Positions 1 through 5,929 are shown, numbered from the stretch's first letter. The stretch is DNA of 8,311 bases from Microcaldota archaeon (GCA_023248665.1 JAHFEC010000048.1:1-8311); one strand, 5' to 3'. Numbers and translations are program-made. Notes: generated by a model from the sequence alone, not told the origin.

Positions 1-460
1 CTTCCATGTCCTGCTCGTGCGCGGTCTCGATGAGCGCGTGGATGTCCGCGCCGGCGAATTTGATGAGCGGCATGCAAAGAAGCACCGCATCGGCGCCGAC
101 GATCTGGCGCGGGTCGATGATCCAGTCCTTGCAGAGGATGGGCACGCCGAGGTTCTTGCCCAGCCAGCGCAGGTCGCCGGCATGGCATTTGGGCTCCACC
201 CACAGGCTCATGGCCACGGGCAAGGCCTTCGCCAGCTCCTCGATGAGCTGGCCGGTCTCCTGTCGGGTGGGGCGCAGGAGCCCGGATTCGGGCAGGGCGG
301 TGGCCACCTCGAGAAGAAGGGGGAGCTGGCCGGCCGAATGCGCGCAATCGATGGATTCGCACAGCGAGCGCTTCTCGCGCCGGATGGGGCCGTTGCGCTC
401 GTAATAGCCGGATTCGATCGTACCTTTTATTTCTTCAAGGAGTTGGTGGTCAAGGCGCAT
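1..460 (-). CDS. TrpC-like TIM-barrel protein (indole-3-glycerol-phosphate synthase family), C-terminus beyond window
   Basis: The first 153 residues of a minus-strand gene are visible; it runs off the left edge with no stop. Residues 47-153 align by eye along the indole-3-glycerol-phosphate synthase (TrpC) fold, including the strands ending PVAMSLWVEPK (81-91), VPILCKDWIIDPRQI (106-120) and GADAVLLCMPLI (122-133). TrpC closes the indole ring in tryptophan synthesis. Known active-site residues of the Sulfolobus enzyme are Glu51, Lys53 and Lys110. Here Glu51 and Lys111 are present, but the family E-x-K-R-x-S-P-S segment reads E-V-A-T-A-L-P-E, so the second catalytic-site lysine and the phosphate-binding serine are gone. 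The usual residues between DPxQI and GAD are also shortened by about four. No other trp gene is visible. It may be a divergent paralogue with another substrate rather than a working synthase. ATG at 460 is chosen; an in-frame GTG lies nine bases upstream. Fold confident, activity doubtful. Confidence 0.72.
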   Translation of the reverse strand, partial: MRLDHQLLEEIKGTIESGYYERNGPIRREKRSLCESIDCAHSAGQLPLLLEVATALPESGLLRPTRQETGQLIEELAKALPVAMSLWVEPKCHAGDLRWLGKNLGVPILCKDWIIDPRQIVGADAVLLCMPLIKFAGADIHALIETAHEQDME

Positions 461-513
461 GAAAGTCACAGAAAATGCATGAGAAGTTGGTTTGCTCTGC
501 AGGTGTAGGGAGG

Positions 514-528
514 AATAATTATTTATAG
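514..528 (-). promoter_or_regulatory. Candidate TATA box for the TrpC-like gene
   Basis: Read on the minus strand, CTATAAATAATTATT lies about 60 bases before the ATG at 460. A start about 25 bases downstream of the box would leave a leader of roughly 30-40 bases. It is the only strongly AT-rich block in the 106-base gap after nurA. This suggests the TrpC-like gene has its own promoter rather than depending on read-through from nurA. Inferred from composition and position only. Confidence 0.4.
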
Positions 529-566
529 GTGCGGCTGGGGCCCGGGGAATTCAAAACGCACAAAAC

Positions 567-1625
567 TTACCTGAACGGCCTCGAATTCCGTCGTAATGGA
601 AAGAGCGGCCTTTTACGCCCCACCCGCGCCGACAAATCGTGGATGACGTGCTCCACCTCCTCGGGCGCGAGGGCGGCGCGCAAATCGGCTTCGATGAGGA
701 TGGCTGGGTAGGCGTAGTGGGGGTGGAGGGCGCACAGGCCGGCCATCACCTCGGCCACCTCGCAGAAGGGGGAGGCGGTGGAGAGGAATTCGATGCGCAG
801 GGGCCGGTCGCCGGCCACGGGCTTGACGTAGAAGGTCATGATCCGGCCCGCCCATTCGCCCAAATCCTTGAGGATGGGATTCTTCGTGGGTGAGAGCGAA
901 TATCGAAAAACAAAAGAGCGCTCGCCCGCCTCCAGCAGGTTGTCGAGGAATACCGTGTCCGAGGCGTTGGCGAGGGCTTCGGCCGCCTCGGGCATGGCCC
1001 GCGAGACGATGTCAATGAAGCGCTTGCCCCGCGAATCTTTTGTCACGCCGACCAGGTTCGTGCCGCCGGCCGCCGCGCCGGAATAGAGCTTCTGATAGAG
1101 GGATATCACGTCCATGTAAAGGGACTTGAACTCGGAATCGTCGGGAGGCTTGTCGGACACGAGCGGGGCGAGCGAGCCGTCGATGAGAAGATACTGGGGA
1201 TGCCATTTCTCCAGCGCGCCGATCGCGCACGAAAGCTCGGAGCGCAAACGCATGAGCGAGGAGAAGCGCAAGCGCTCGAAGGATTCCAGGCCCGAGCGGG
1301 CCTTCATCTGCAGGGGCGGGCTGGACGAGGGGAAGTAGCCGTGTTTTATGAGCGCGCCCTCGCGGTATTCGAACTGGACGGCCAGGGCGCGCAGCACCAG
1401 CAGATCGAGGCCGTGGAACTCCTCGCTGCCCAATCCGCCGTCTATGGCGGCGAAGGTGCCGTGGGGCTTTCGCGGATTGACTTTGTAGAGCAAATCGGCC
1501 TCGAGCGCCTCGGAATACTGGATCTTGCCGGCATTGAAGCGCATGCGCTTGGCGACCGCGTCCCACTGGTCCTGCCAGGCGAGGTAATCGCGAGCGAGCG
1601 AGACGATGGAGTCGGCATCCTGCAT
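567..1625 (-). CDS. nurA: NurA-family DNA repair nuclease
   Basis: A 352-residue protein with the NurA nuclease domain. NurA is an archaeal 5'-3' exonuclease/endonuclease that works with the HerA hexameric translocase to resect DNA ends before Rad50-Mre11/RadA repair. Visible family marks are F-A-A-I-D-G-G (Asp62), an acidic helix residue around Glu130, L-L-I-D-G-S (Asp149), L-V-G-V-T-K-D-S-R (191-199), and near the C-terminus H-P-H-Y-A-Y-P followed by I-E-A-D (301-314). The acidic residues match the Mn-binding aspartates and glutamate of known NurA proteins, and the late His/Tyr segment matches the conserved C-terminal catalytic-site region. Length is normal. The start ATG at 1625 lies about 25 bases from a TTAAACT element, fitting a leaderless transcript. 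Archaeal nurA commonly sits next to herA and often rad50/mre11; none of these is next to it here (right neighbour divergent pth2, left TrpC-like). The short basic tail R-K-R-P-L-F-P-L-R-R is not obviously part of the domain. Family assignment fairly confident. Confidence 0.85.
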   Translation of the reverse strand: MQDADSIVSLARDYLAWQDQWDAVAKRMRFNAGKIQYSEALEADLLYKVNPRKPHGTFAAIDGGLGSEEFHGLDLLVLRALAVQFEYREGALIKHGYFPSSSPPLQMKARSGLESFERLRFSSLMRLRSELSCAIGALEKWHPQYLLIDGSLAPLVSDKPPDDSEFKSLYMDVISLYQKLYSGAAAGGTNLVGVTKDSRGKRFIDIVSRAMPEAAEALANASDTVFLDNLLEAGERSFVFRYSLSPTKNPILKDLGEWAGRIMTFYVKPVAGDRPLRIEFLSTASPFCEVAEVMAGLCALHPHYAYPAILIEADLRAALAPEEVEHVIHDLSARVGRKRPLFPLRRNSRPFR

Positions 1626-1646
1626 GGAATAGGAATGGAGATGATA

Positions 1647-1654
1647 GTTTAAGA
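1647..1654. promoter_or_regulatory. Possible shared TATA element between divergent nurA and pth2
   Basis: The only AT-rich block in the 62-base nurA-pth2 gap. On the minus strand CTTAAACT is centred about 25 bases before the nurA ATG, the expected spacing for a leaderless archaeal transcript. On the plus strand the same bases lie about 38 before the pth2 ATG, which would give a leader of about 10 bases. One box could serve both directions, or pth2 may use a site I cannot recognise. Confidence 0.35.
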
Positions 1655-1687
1655 ACAGTGGGCGGGTAATCTTCCGGTCGTGATGCT

Positions 1688-2062
1688 ATGGTTTCCACTT
1701 CGGATCCGGATGAATTGAAGCAGGTCATCCTCGTGCGCATGGATTTGGGCATGGGAAGAGGAAAGATGGTGGCGCAGGGCGCGCACGCCAGCTTGGACGC
1801 TTATTTGGACGCCGTGAAAAAGACGCCCGGGATCGCCAGCCGGTGGCACGGGGAGGGCATGCGCAAGGTGGCATTGAAAGTGTCTGGCGAGAGCGAGATG
1901 GTCAAACTTTTCCAGGAAGCCAAAGACGACGAGCTGCCCTGCTCGCTCATCACCGACGCGGGGCACACGCAGCTGGAGCCGGGCAGCAAGACGTGCGCGG
2001 GCATCGGGCCGGCGAAAGCCGGATGGCTGGACAAGATCACGGGAAAACTGGGGCTGCTTTAG
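1688..2062 (+). CDS. pth2: Peptidyl-tRNA hydrolase, Pth2 type
   Basis: A 124-residue protein matching the archaeal/eukaryotic Pth2 family over its whole length. The enzyme cleaves the ester bond of peptidyl-tRNAs that drop off the ribosome, freeing tRNA for reuse in the cytosol. Signature segments are K-Q-V-I-L-V-R-M-D-L-G-M-G-R-G-K (11-26), M-V-A-Q-G-A-H-A-S (27-35), and I-T-D-A-G-H-T-Q-L-E-P-G-S-K-T (88-102) followed by G-I-G-P-A (105-109). The conserved catalytic-region Asp/Ala/Thr residues correspond to Asp90, Ala91, Thr94 and Thr102. Length and ending are normal for Pth2. The start is the only ATG just before the conserved block; ten residues precede the usual N-terminal strand. No strong Shine-Dalgarno sequence is visible. 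It is divergent from nurA and is followed by the AT-rich promoter of the toxin-antitoxin pair, so it is probably monocistronic. Confidence 0.96.
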   Translation: MVSTSDPDELKQVILVRMDLGMGRGKMVAQGAHASLDAYLDAVKKTPGIASRWHGEGMRKVALKVSGESEMVKLFQEAKDDELPCSLITDAGHTQLEPGSKTCAGIGPAKAGWLDKITGKLGLL

Positions 2063-2076
2063 AGGAGATGAAAATA

Positions 2077-2108
2077 CTAGTTCTTACTAGATTAAACTTC
2101 CTTTAAGG
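2077..2108. promoter_or_regulatory. Paired palindromes upstream of the toxin-antitoxin pair (candidate operator)
   Basis: Two short inverted repeats lie just upstream of the likely TATA box of the nucleotidyltransferase gene. CTAGT-TCTT-ACTAG (2077-2090) is a perfect 5-base stem with a 4-base loop, and CCTTTAAGG (2100-2108) is a near-palindrome around one central base. AbiEi-family antitoxins are known to bind inverted repeats in their own promoter and autoregulate, so this is a natural place for an operator. The hairpins could equally be part of the pth2 3' end. Binding is inferred; only the symmetry is seen. Confidence 0.35.
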
Positions 2109-2113
2109 TAGAT

Positions 2114-2126
2114 AGAATTAAATACC
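2114..2126 (+). promoter_or_regulatory. TATA element of the AbiEii-like gene
   Basis: AGAATTAAATACC contains TTAAATA (2118-2124) centred about 26 bases before the ATG at 2147, the spacing expected for a leaderless archaeal transcript. The same 13 bases occur on the minus strand at 5892-5904 upstream of the debranching enzyme gene, which supports the element being a promoter of the resident genome. A second AT block, GATATAAAT (2133-2141), is too close to the ATG to act as the TATA box of this gene. Confidence 0.5.
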
Positions 2127-2146
2127 TCGAATGATATAAATGAGCC

Positions 2147-2752
2147 ATGCGCGAATCCTTCGAGAGGAAGTATCGGCACGTGCTCGAGATACTGCCAGAT
2201 GTGGCGCAAGCGACCGAAGGCAAGCTGATATTGGTCGGCGGCACGGCGCTGGCCATATTCTATTTACAGCACCGCACCAGCGTGGATTTGGATTTCGTGC
2301 CGATGAAAGAGCGGGACGACAAGATGAAAGAGATGCTCAAAGGAGCCCTTTCATCAAAAGGATACCGGACCCGGCGCTCGGCGTATGCCAACCAGTTCGT
2401 GGTCCAGTTTCAGGACACGGCTATCAAGATCGAGGTGTTCGTTCCGGACACTTACAAGAGCAGGAAAATCGAACGCCATGAGATCGGGGGCCGGGAACTG
2501 TTGGTCGCGTCGTTGGAGGACATACTCAGGATGAAGAAACGGGCATATGGCGAGCGCCGCGCATCGCGGGATTTGTTTGACCTGTATTGCATCGCGAGAA
2601 GGAACGGCAATGGCGAGGAAATCGTCTGGCAGATGATAAAAAAGGCCGGACCCCCCCAACGATTGGAGGAGTTCGGGCATATGGTGGCCGAACCCGCAGA
2701 CTATGAAGAGTTCGTCCGGGTGATCCGATCATGCTCCCCTACCAAGTCGTGA
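2147..2752 (+). CDS. AbiEii-type nucleotidyltransferase toxin (type IV toxin-antitoxin)
   Basis: A 201-residue protein of the nucleotidyltransferase AbiEii/AbiGii family. Known members transfer nucleotides, in some cases to tRNA 3' ends, and stop growth unless held in check by a cognate AbiEi. The core is visible: L-V-G-G-T-A-L-A (29-36), then H-R-T-S-V-D-L-D-F (42-50) whose Asp47 and Asp49 are the expected metal ligands, a third acidic residue in I-K-I-E-V-F (Glu96), and the helical motif L-E-D-I-L-R-M-K-K-R-A-Y followed by R-D-L-F-D-L-Y (141-147), typical of the family C-terminal Lys/Arg-Asp site. All key acidic residues are intact, so it should be active. It is shorter than many AbiEii toxins (often 230-300), suggesting a minimal form. 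ATG 2147 is favoured over ATG 2140, which is in another frame. The last 22 bases overlap the next gene, the likely antitoxin, implying coupled translation. Confidence 0.82.
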   Translation: MRESFERKYRHVLEILPDVAQATEGKLILVGGTALAIFYLQHRTSVDLDFVPMKERDDKMKEMLKGALSSKGYRTRRSAYANQFVVQFQDTAIKIEVFVPDTYKSRKIERHEIGGRELLVASLEDILRMKKRAYGERRASRDLFDLYCIARRNGNGEEIVWQMIKKAGPPQRLEEFGHMVAEPADYEEFVRVIRSCSPTKS

Positions 2753-3267
2753 CATTTTCCCAGCTTCGGCGCGAAGGCTTAAGTCAGGGAGAAGTATTCA
2801 ACCTCAACGCCTCCCTGCGCCTGTTTCCGACTCCGTTCAAAGGCATCTATTACGTGCCGGGAGAGGAGGAGCGCGCTTCGTGGAGCATCGGCTCGCCCGC
2901 ACGCGTGCGGACCCATTCCATCCGCATGTTTCTGGGGGACGAGAAATTCTACTATTCCGGCCTTGGCGCCAAACAGCACTTGGGACTCATCTGGCAGCCA
3001 TCCAGCCGGATAGATATCGTCAACTCCCATTTTGCCGGCCGCATCAACCTGCGCGCGCGCGTCGAGCGCAACGAGAAAAAGACCACTTTCCGCGCCAAGA
3101 AAATCGCGCGCATCCTCGGCTTCTACGGAGACGAGCTGGTGTTCCACAAGGTGAAGAATTTCGAGAAATGCAAATTCAAGCCCACGCCGAACGGGAATTA
3201 CGCCACCTTGGGGCAGCTAAAGAAAGACAATGAAAGATTTGGAAGAAGAGGGCCGGACGTTTTTTAG
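2731..3267 (+). CDS. AbiEi-like winged-helix antitoxin/regulator
   Basis: A 178-residue protein whose first 45 residues look like the AbiEi winged-helix domain: V-V-T-F-S-Q-L-R-R-E-G-L-S (6-18) as the helix-turn start, a recognition-helix region, and F-K-G-I-Y-Y-V-P-G (36-44) matching the family wing, commonly written R-G-V-Y-x-x-P. The middle part (Y-Y-S-G-L-G-A-K-Q-H-L-G-L, 74-86, then R-I-D-I-V-N) fits the helix and strand after the wing in archaeal AbiEi-like proteins. The C-terminal 60 residues are rich in Lys/Arg. AbiEi proteins repress their operon and neutralise the AbiEii nucleotidyltransferase. The partner lies directly upstream with a 22-base overlap, which strongly supports the pairing, although in most described systems the antitoxin comes first. 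The stop TAG overlaps the stop of the convergent thioredoxin-like gene. Assignment rests on a short motif plus context; function not certain. Confidence 0.65.
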   Translation: MLPYQVVTFSQLRREGLSQGEVFNLNASLRLFPTPFKGIYYVPGEEERASWSIGSPARVRTHSIRMFLGDEKFYYSGLGAKQHLGLIWQPSSRIDIVNSHFAGRINLRARVERNEKKTTFRAKKIARILGFYGDELVFHKVKNFEKCKFKPTPNGNYATLGQLKKDNERFGRRGPDVF

Positions 3268-3689
3268 TTGCCGGCGCAAGTTTGCGGCGCCGTGACGTAT
3301 TGCGCGCACAGCCATGCTTTGAGCGCCGCCGGCTCGTGGTAGCCCACGAAGCTGGCCGGACCCTTGGGCCCGTGCGCGACGAGCGTCGGGAAGCCGCCGA
3401 ACACGCCGCTGGATTTGTAATCGTCATATAATTTGGCGAGGCTGGAATTCGTGGCCCGATCGGCCTCGTTGAGGCGCTCGATGGACAGGCGGGAGCCGAA
3501 GGATGGGGCGAGTAAGTCCAGCTGCATTGTGGTGTTCTGGCAGTAGTGGCACCAGTCGGCATAGAGGTATTGCACGCTCACAGTGTCGGAGACCGGAGGG
3601 GCGGGCGGCGCCTGTGTGCAGCCGGAAAGAAGGAAGAGGGAGCCGACGGACAATGCAAGGAATACGAAGCTGAATCTTATTTTATCCAT
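3264..3689 (-). CDS. Membrane-anchored thioredoxin-fold lipoprotein (W-C-H-Y-C)
   Basis: A 141-residue exported protein. Residues 1-23 form a signal peptide: basic start (K3, R5), hydrophobic core 8-21 and lipobox L-S-G-C (21-24), so Cys24 is probably lipid-modified and the protein tethered outside the membrane. A Pro/Ala linker (27-32) leads into a thioredoxin fold: strand V-S-V-Q-Y-L-Y (37-43), active site D-W-C-H-Y-C (45-50), and G-G-F-P-T-L-V (98-104) with the cis-proline Pro101. It should catalyse thiol-disulfide exchange at the cell surface; whether as oxidase, reductase or isomerase cannot be read from CHYC. A second cysteine pair near the end (Cys128, Cys138) may form a structural or relay disulfide. 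The ATG overlaps the stop of the debranching enzyme gene by 8 bases, so the two are cotranscribed and probably translationally coupled. The longer upstream open frame is the shadow of that enzyme. A nearby secreted protein with 48 repeat cysteines is a possible client. Confidence 0.85.
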   Translation of the reverse strand: MDKIRFSFVFLALSVGSLFLLSGCTQAPPAPPVSDTVSVQYLYADWCHYCQNTTMQLDLLAPSFGSRLSIERLNEADRATNSSLAKLYDDYKSSGVFGGFPTLVAHGPKGPASFVGYHEPAALKAWLCAQYVTAPQTCAGN

Positions 3690-5802
3690 GTCGAGAACCT
3701 CCGTGCGCCGGCTGATGGCCTGAAGAATGGGAATGGTGAGGCGGGTTTTTGAGCGCCACGTCCTTGATGCTTTTGAAGCCGGTGCCGGCCGCGGGGAACG
3801 AGGTGGCGCGCTCGATGAGGACGAAGCCGCGCAAAACCTCACCCACGCTCCAGGCCTGCAGGGGCGCGCCGCCGGCCTGCCGGCTCGACGGACCGTAGAG
3901 CTCGGGAATGGAGAAGAGCGCGCCGGCGCGCTCGGGAGAGAGGAAGGGCTCGAGCGAGCGATAGGCATCCATGGGCCGGTGGGGGTGCAGGCGCAAGGAG
4001 GCCTCGGCATAGGCGCCCAGCAGCCAGGGCCAGACGGCGCCCTGATGATAGGCCTGATCCCGCGCGCGCGAATCGCCGCCATAGCGCGCATGATAATGGG
4101 AGTCATCCGGCGAGAGGGTGCGCAGGCCCGCGCCCTCGACGAGCAGCTTCTCCTTGATGGCCGCGAATGCTTCGGCCTGCTGCGAGGCGCTCAGGCCCAG
4201 CTCGGGCAGGGCGAGCGCCCAGAGGGCGTTGGGGCGCAGGGCCCCGTCGGTGGGGTCGAGGCCGTCGTCGAGGTAATGCGAATAGGGGTTGAAGAAGCGC
4301 GAGAACGAATGCCGGGCCGCCATGTGCGCCTCGGCAAAGAGACCGGCGCCGGGCTGGTCGCCCATGCGCGCGGCCCATTCTTTGGCGTTCGCGAGCGCGT
4401 GAATCCAGAGCGCGTTGATCTCCACGCGCTTGTTCGCGCGCGCGGTGAGCGGCTGGCCGTCCTGCGCGGCGTCCATCCACGTGTCGCGCCCGAACTTGAG
4501 CTCCACGAGCCCGTCGCCATCCAGCGACACGCGCCCGTTGCCCGATATCCAGGCGCGCAACGATGAGCGTAAGGAAGGCCACCACGAGCGCAGGGCCGCA
4601 TCCGACAGGCCGCCCTCGGCATCGAGGACGGACACGGCCCAGAACAGCCAGAGCATGCCGTCCGAGGATTCGTAGACCGGCCGGTTCTTCGAATCGAAGC
4701 GGTTGGGCAGCAGGCCGTTGCGCGCGAACTCGAGCCAGTAGGTGATGATGTCGCGCGCGAGCGCGTGCCGGCCGGTGTGGATGCACAGGCCGGGAAGGGA
4801 AATCATCGCGTCGCGCGACCAGCGCCCGAAATAGGGGTAGCCGGCGATGACGTTGTGGCGCCGCCCGTCGCGGATGATGAAGATGTCGGAGGCGCGCACC
4901 AAGGACTCGAGGGCCGGGTTGCGCCCGAAGCGGTTGTAGAGGCGGAAATCATCCACGATGCGATCAAGCCGGTGGCCGGCCGCATCCGGTTCGGATAGGC
5001 TTGCGAAAGCGGGGTGAACGGGAAAGACCGGCTCGCGCGCCGCGTCCGGCCCGCTTTGCGGGCCGTCGGTAAGAGGCTCGGACATGGCGCTCAAGGTGGC
5101 GTGCTGGCCCTCCTTGAGATAGAACTCGAACGGGCCGGGGCAGAAAAGGTCCTCGCTGAATGGTTCGAGGCGGGCGGCCTCGAGCGGGTACTGGAAATTT
5201 AGGTAGACGTCCGGATGGGGACGGAAATGGCCGTGGGAGATGCGGATGGACCAGGGGATGGGAAATGAGAATGAGAGCCCGTGCTCGTCGGCGCTAAAAG
5301 AGGACGGCCCGGACATGGCGGGCGGCAGGCCGATGGCATGCGCCGCCCGGCCCGACACGAAGGGGCGCACTTCAAGGCCCGTGGGCTCGCCTTCGAGGAG
5401 CGTGTAGCGCACGTGGGTGCAGTCGTGCCCGGCCTCGCGCCAGATTTCCTTGGAGAGGCGCCGGTCGGCGGCCGAATAGGTCCAGCGCGCCACCGCGCCG
5501 TCGAACGAGAAGCGCGAGATGCGCGTGTAGCCGTCCGGGTGGATGGTGTTTGGATACTGGTTGGCCGAGAGCTCGACGCGCCCGGCGCCGCCCACCAATG
5601 CCTCTTCGTATTTGGAGAGCAGGAGGGTGATCTTCTCGGGCACCGGATCGGGGACGGCGAGGAGGGCGTGGTATTTTCGGGTGAGGATGTTGCTGATGGT
5701 GCCGGACGCCCAGCCGCCCGAGCGGTTGCCCAGCCACCATTCCCGCTCCTGCGCCCATGAGAGCGCGACGATGGATGGAGACGGCGAGGACACCCCGGAC
5801 AT
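3682..5802 (-). CDS. Glycogen debranching enzyme (amylo-alpha-1,6-glucosidase, GDE_N/GDE_C type)
   Basis: A 706-residue protein of the archaeal/bacterial glycogen debranching family (glucoamylase-like alpha/alpha barrel). It is expected to hydrolyse alpha-1,6 branch points of glycogen or related glucans. The N-terminal substrate-binding domain starts with W-W-L-G-N-R-S-G-G-W-A-S-G-T (22-35) and T-R-K-Y-H-A-L-L (41-48). The C-terminal barrel shows I-A-G-Y-P-Y-F-G-R-W-S-R-D (319-331), G-L-L-P-N-R-F (363-369), T-W-M-D-A (441-445), R-V-E-I-N-A-L-W (459-466), Y-H-Q-G-A-V-W-P-W-L-L-G (585-596) and Q-A-W-S-V-G-E-V-L-R (649-658). Length is normal. ATG 5802 is preferred: the open frame continues to 6132 but there encodes only translated DNA repeats, and TTTAAAA sits 27 bases before 5802. 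The last 18 residues form an unusual His/Ser/Gly tail (seven... six His by motif spacing, 689-705). The stop overlaps the thioredoxin-like start. Predicted cytosolic; no signal peptide. Confidence 0.93.
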   Translation of the reverse strand: MSGVSSPSPSIVALSWAQEREWWLGNRSGGWASGTISNILTRKYHALLAVPDPVPEKITLLLSKYEEALVGGAGRVELSANQYPNTIHPDGYTRISRFSFDGAVARWTYSAADRRLSKEIWREAGHDCTHVRYTLLEGEPTGLEVRPFVSGRAAHAIGLPPAMSGPSSFSADEHGLSFSFPIPWSIRISHGHFRPHPDVYLNFQYPLEAARLEPFSEDLFCPGPFEFYLKEGQHATLSAMSEPLTDGPQSGPDAAREPVFPVHPAFASLSEPDAAGHRLDRIVDDFRLYNRFGRNPALESLVRASDIFIIRDGRRHNVIAGYPYFGRWSRDAMISLPGLCIHTGRHALARDIITYWLEFARNGLLPNRFDSKNRPVYESSDGMLWLFWAVSVLDAEGGLSDAALRSWWPSLRSSLRAWISGNGRVSLDGDGLVELKFGRDTWMDAAQDGQPLTARANKRVEINALWIHALANAKEWAARMGDQPGAGLFAEAHMAARHSFSRFFNPYSHYLDDGLDPTDGALRPNALWALALPELGLSASQQAEAFAAIKEKLLVEGAGLRTLSPDDSHYHARYGGDSRARDQAYHQGAVWPWLLGAYAEASLRLHPHRPMDAYRSLEPFLSPERAGALFSIPELYGPSSRQAGGAPLQAWSVGEVLRGFVLIERATSFPAAGTGFKSIKDVALKNPPHHSHSSGHQPAHGGSRHG

Positions 5803-5822
5803 GGATGAGGCAACGAGGGCAC

Positions 5823-5835
5823 GGGTTTTAAACCC
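5823..5835 (-). promoter_or_regulatory. Palindromic TATA-like element proximal to the debranching enzyme gene
   Basis: GGGTTTTAAACCC is a perfect 6-base inverted repeat around one base. On the minus strand its TTTAAAA core is centred about 27 bases before the ATG at 5802, the right distance for a leaderless start. It could instead be a hairpin in a leader transcribed from the more distal TATA element at 5892-5904. The sequence alone does not decide between the two. Confidence 0.4.
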
Positions 5836-5891
5836 TTCGACGGACCGGGCGGGAAGACCCGGTTTCTTCAAAGAAAGCGCGCAGGTATTTG

Positions 5892-5904
5892 GGTATTTAA
5901 TTCT
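5892..5904 (-). promoter_or_regulatory. Distal TATA element shared in sequence with the toxin promoter
   Basis: On the minus strand this reads AGAATTAAATACC, identical over 13 bases to the element at 2114-2126 in front of the AbiEii-like gene. Using the same 26-base spacing, transcription would start near 5871. The debranching enzyme mRNA would then have a leader of about 69 bases containing the ACCGGG/CCCGGT hairpin and the GGGTTT/AAACCC palindrome. Confidence 0.42.
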
Positions 5905-5929
5905 TTGCGGCCCATGTATACGCAACCAC
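5905..5929 (-). repeat. Inverted, diverged copy of the intergenic repeat
   Basis: The reverse complement of this stretch aligns with bases 6006-6030 of the perfect repeat at about 20 of 25 columns with two single-base gaps, sharing GGTT, GCG, ATA and an unbroken TGGGCCGCA. It faces the diverged direct copy at 5964-5989, making a large imperfect palindrome. Confidence 0.55.

Noticed and set aside
17..508. Plus-strand open frame opposite the TrpC-like gene
   Set aside because: No family character; the minus strand encodes a clear TrpC fold over the same bases.
551..566. Terminator after nurA
   Set aside because: Only two short four-base T runs on the minus strand; too weak to call.
2140..2481. 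Alternative start ATG at 2140 before the nucleotidyltransferase
   Set aside because: It opens another frame with no recognisable domain; the AbiEii motifs are in the frame starting at 2147.
3690..4106. Longer start for the thioredoxin-like gene
   Set aside because: The extension is the out-of-frame shadow of the debranching enzyme; the signal peptide and lipobox fix the start at 3689.
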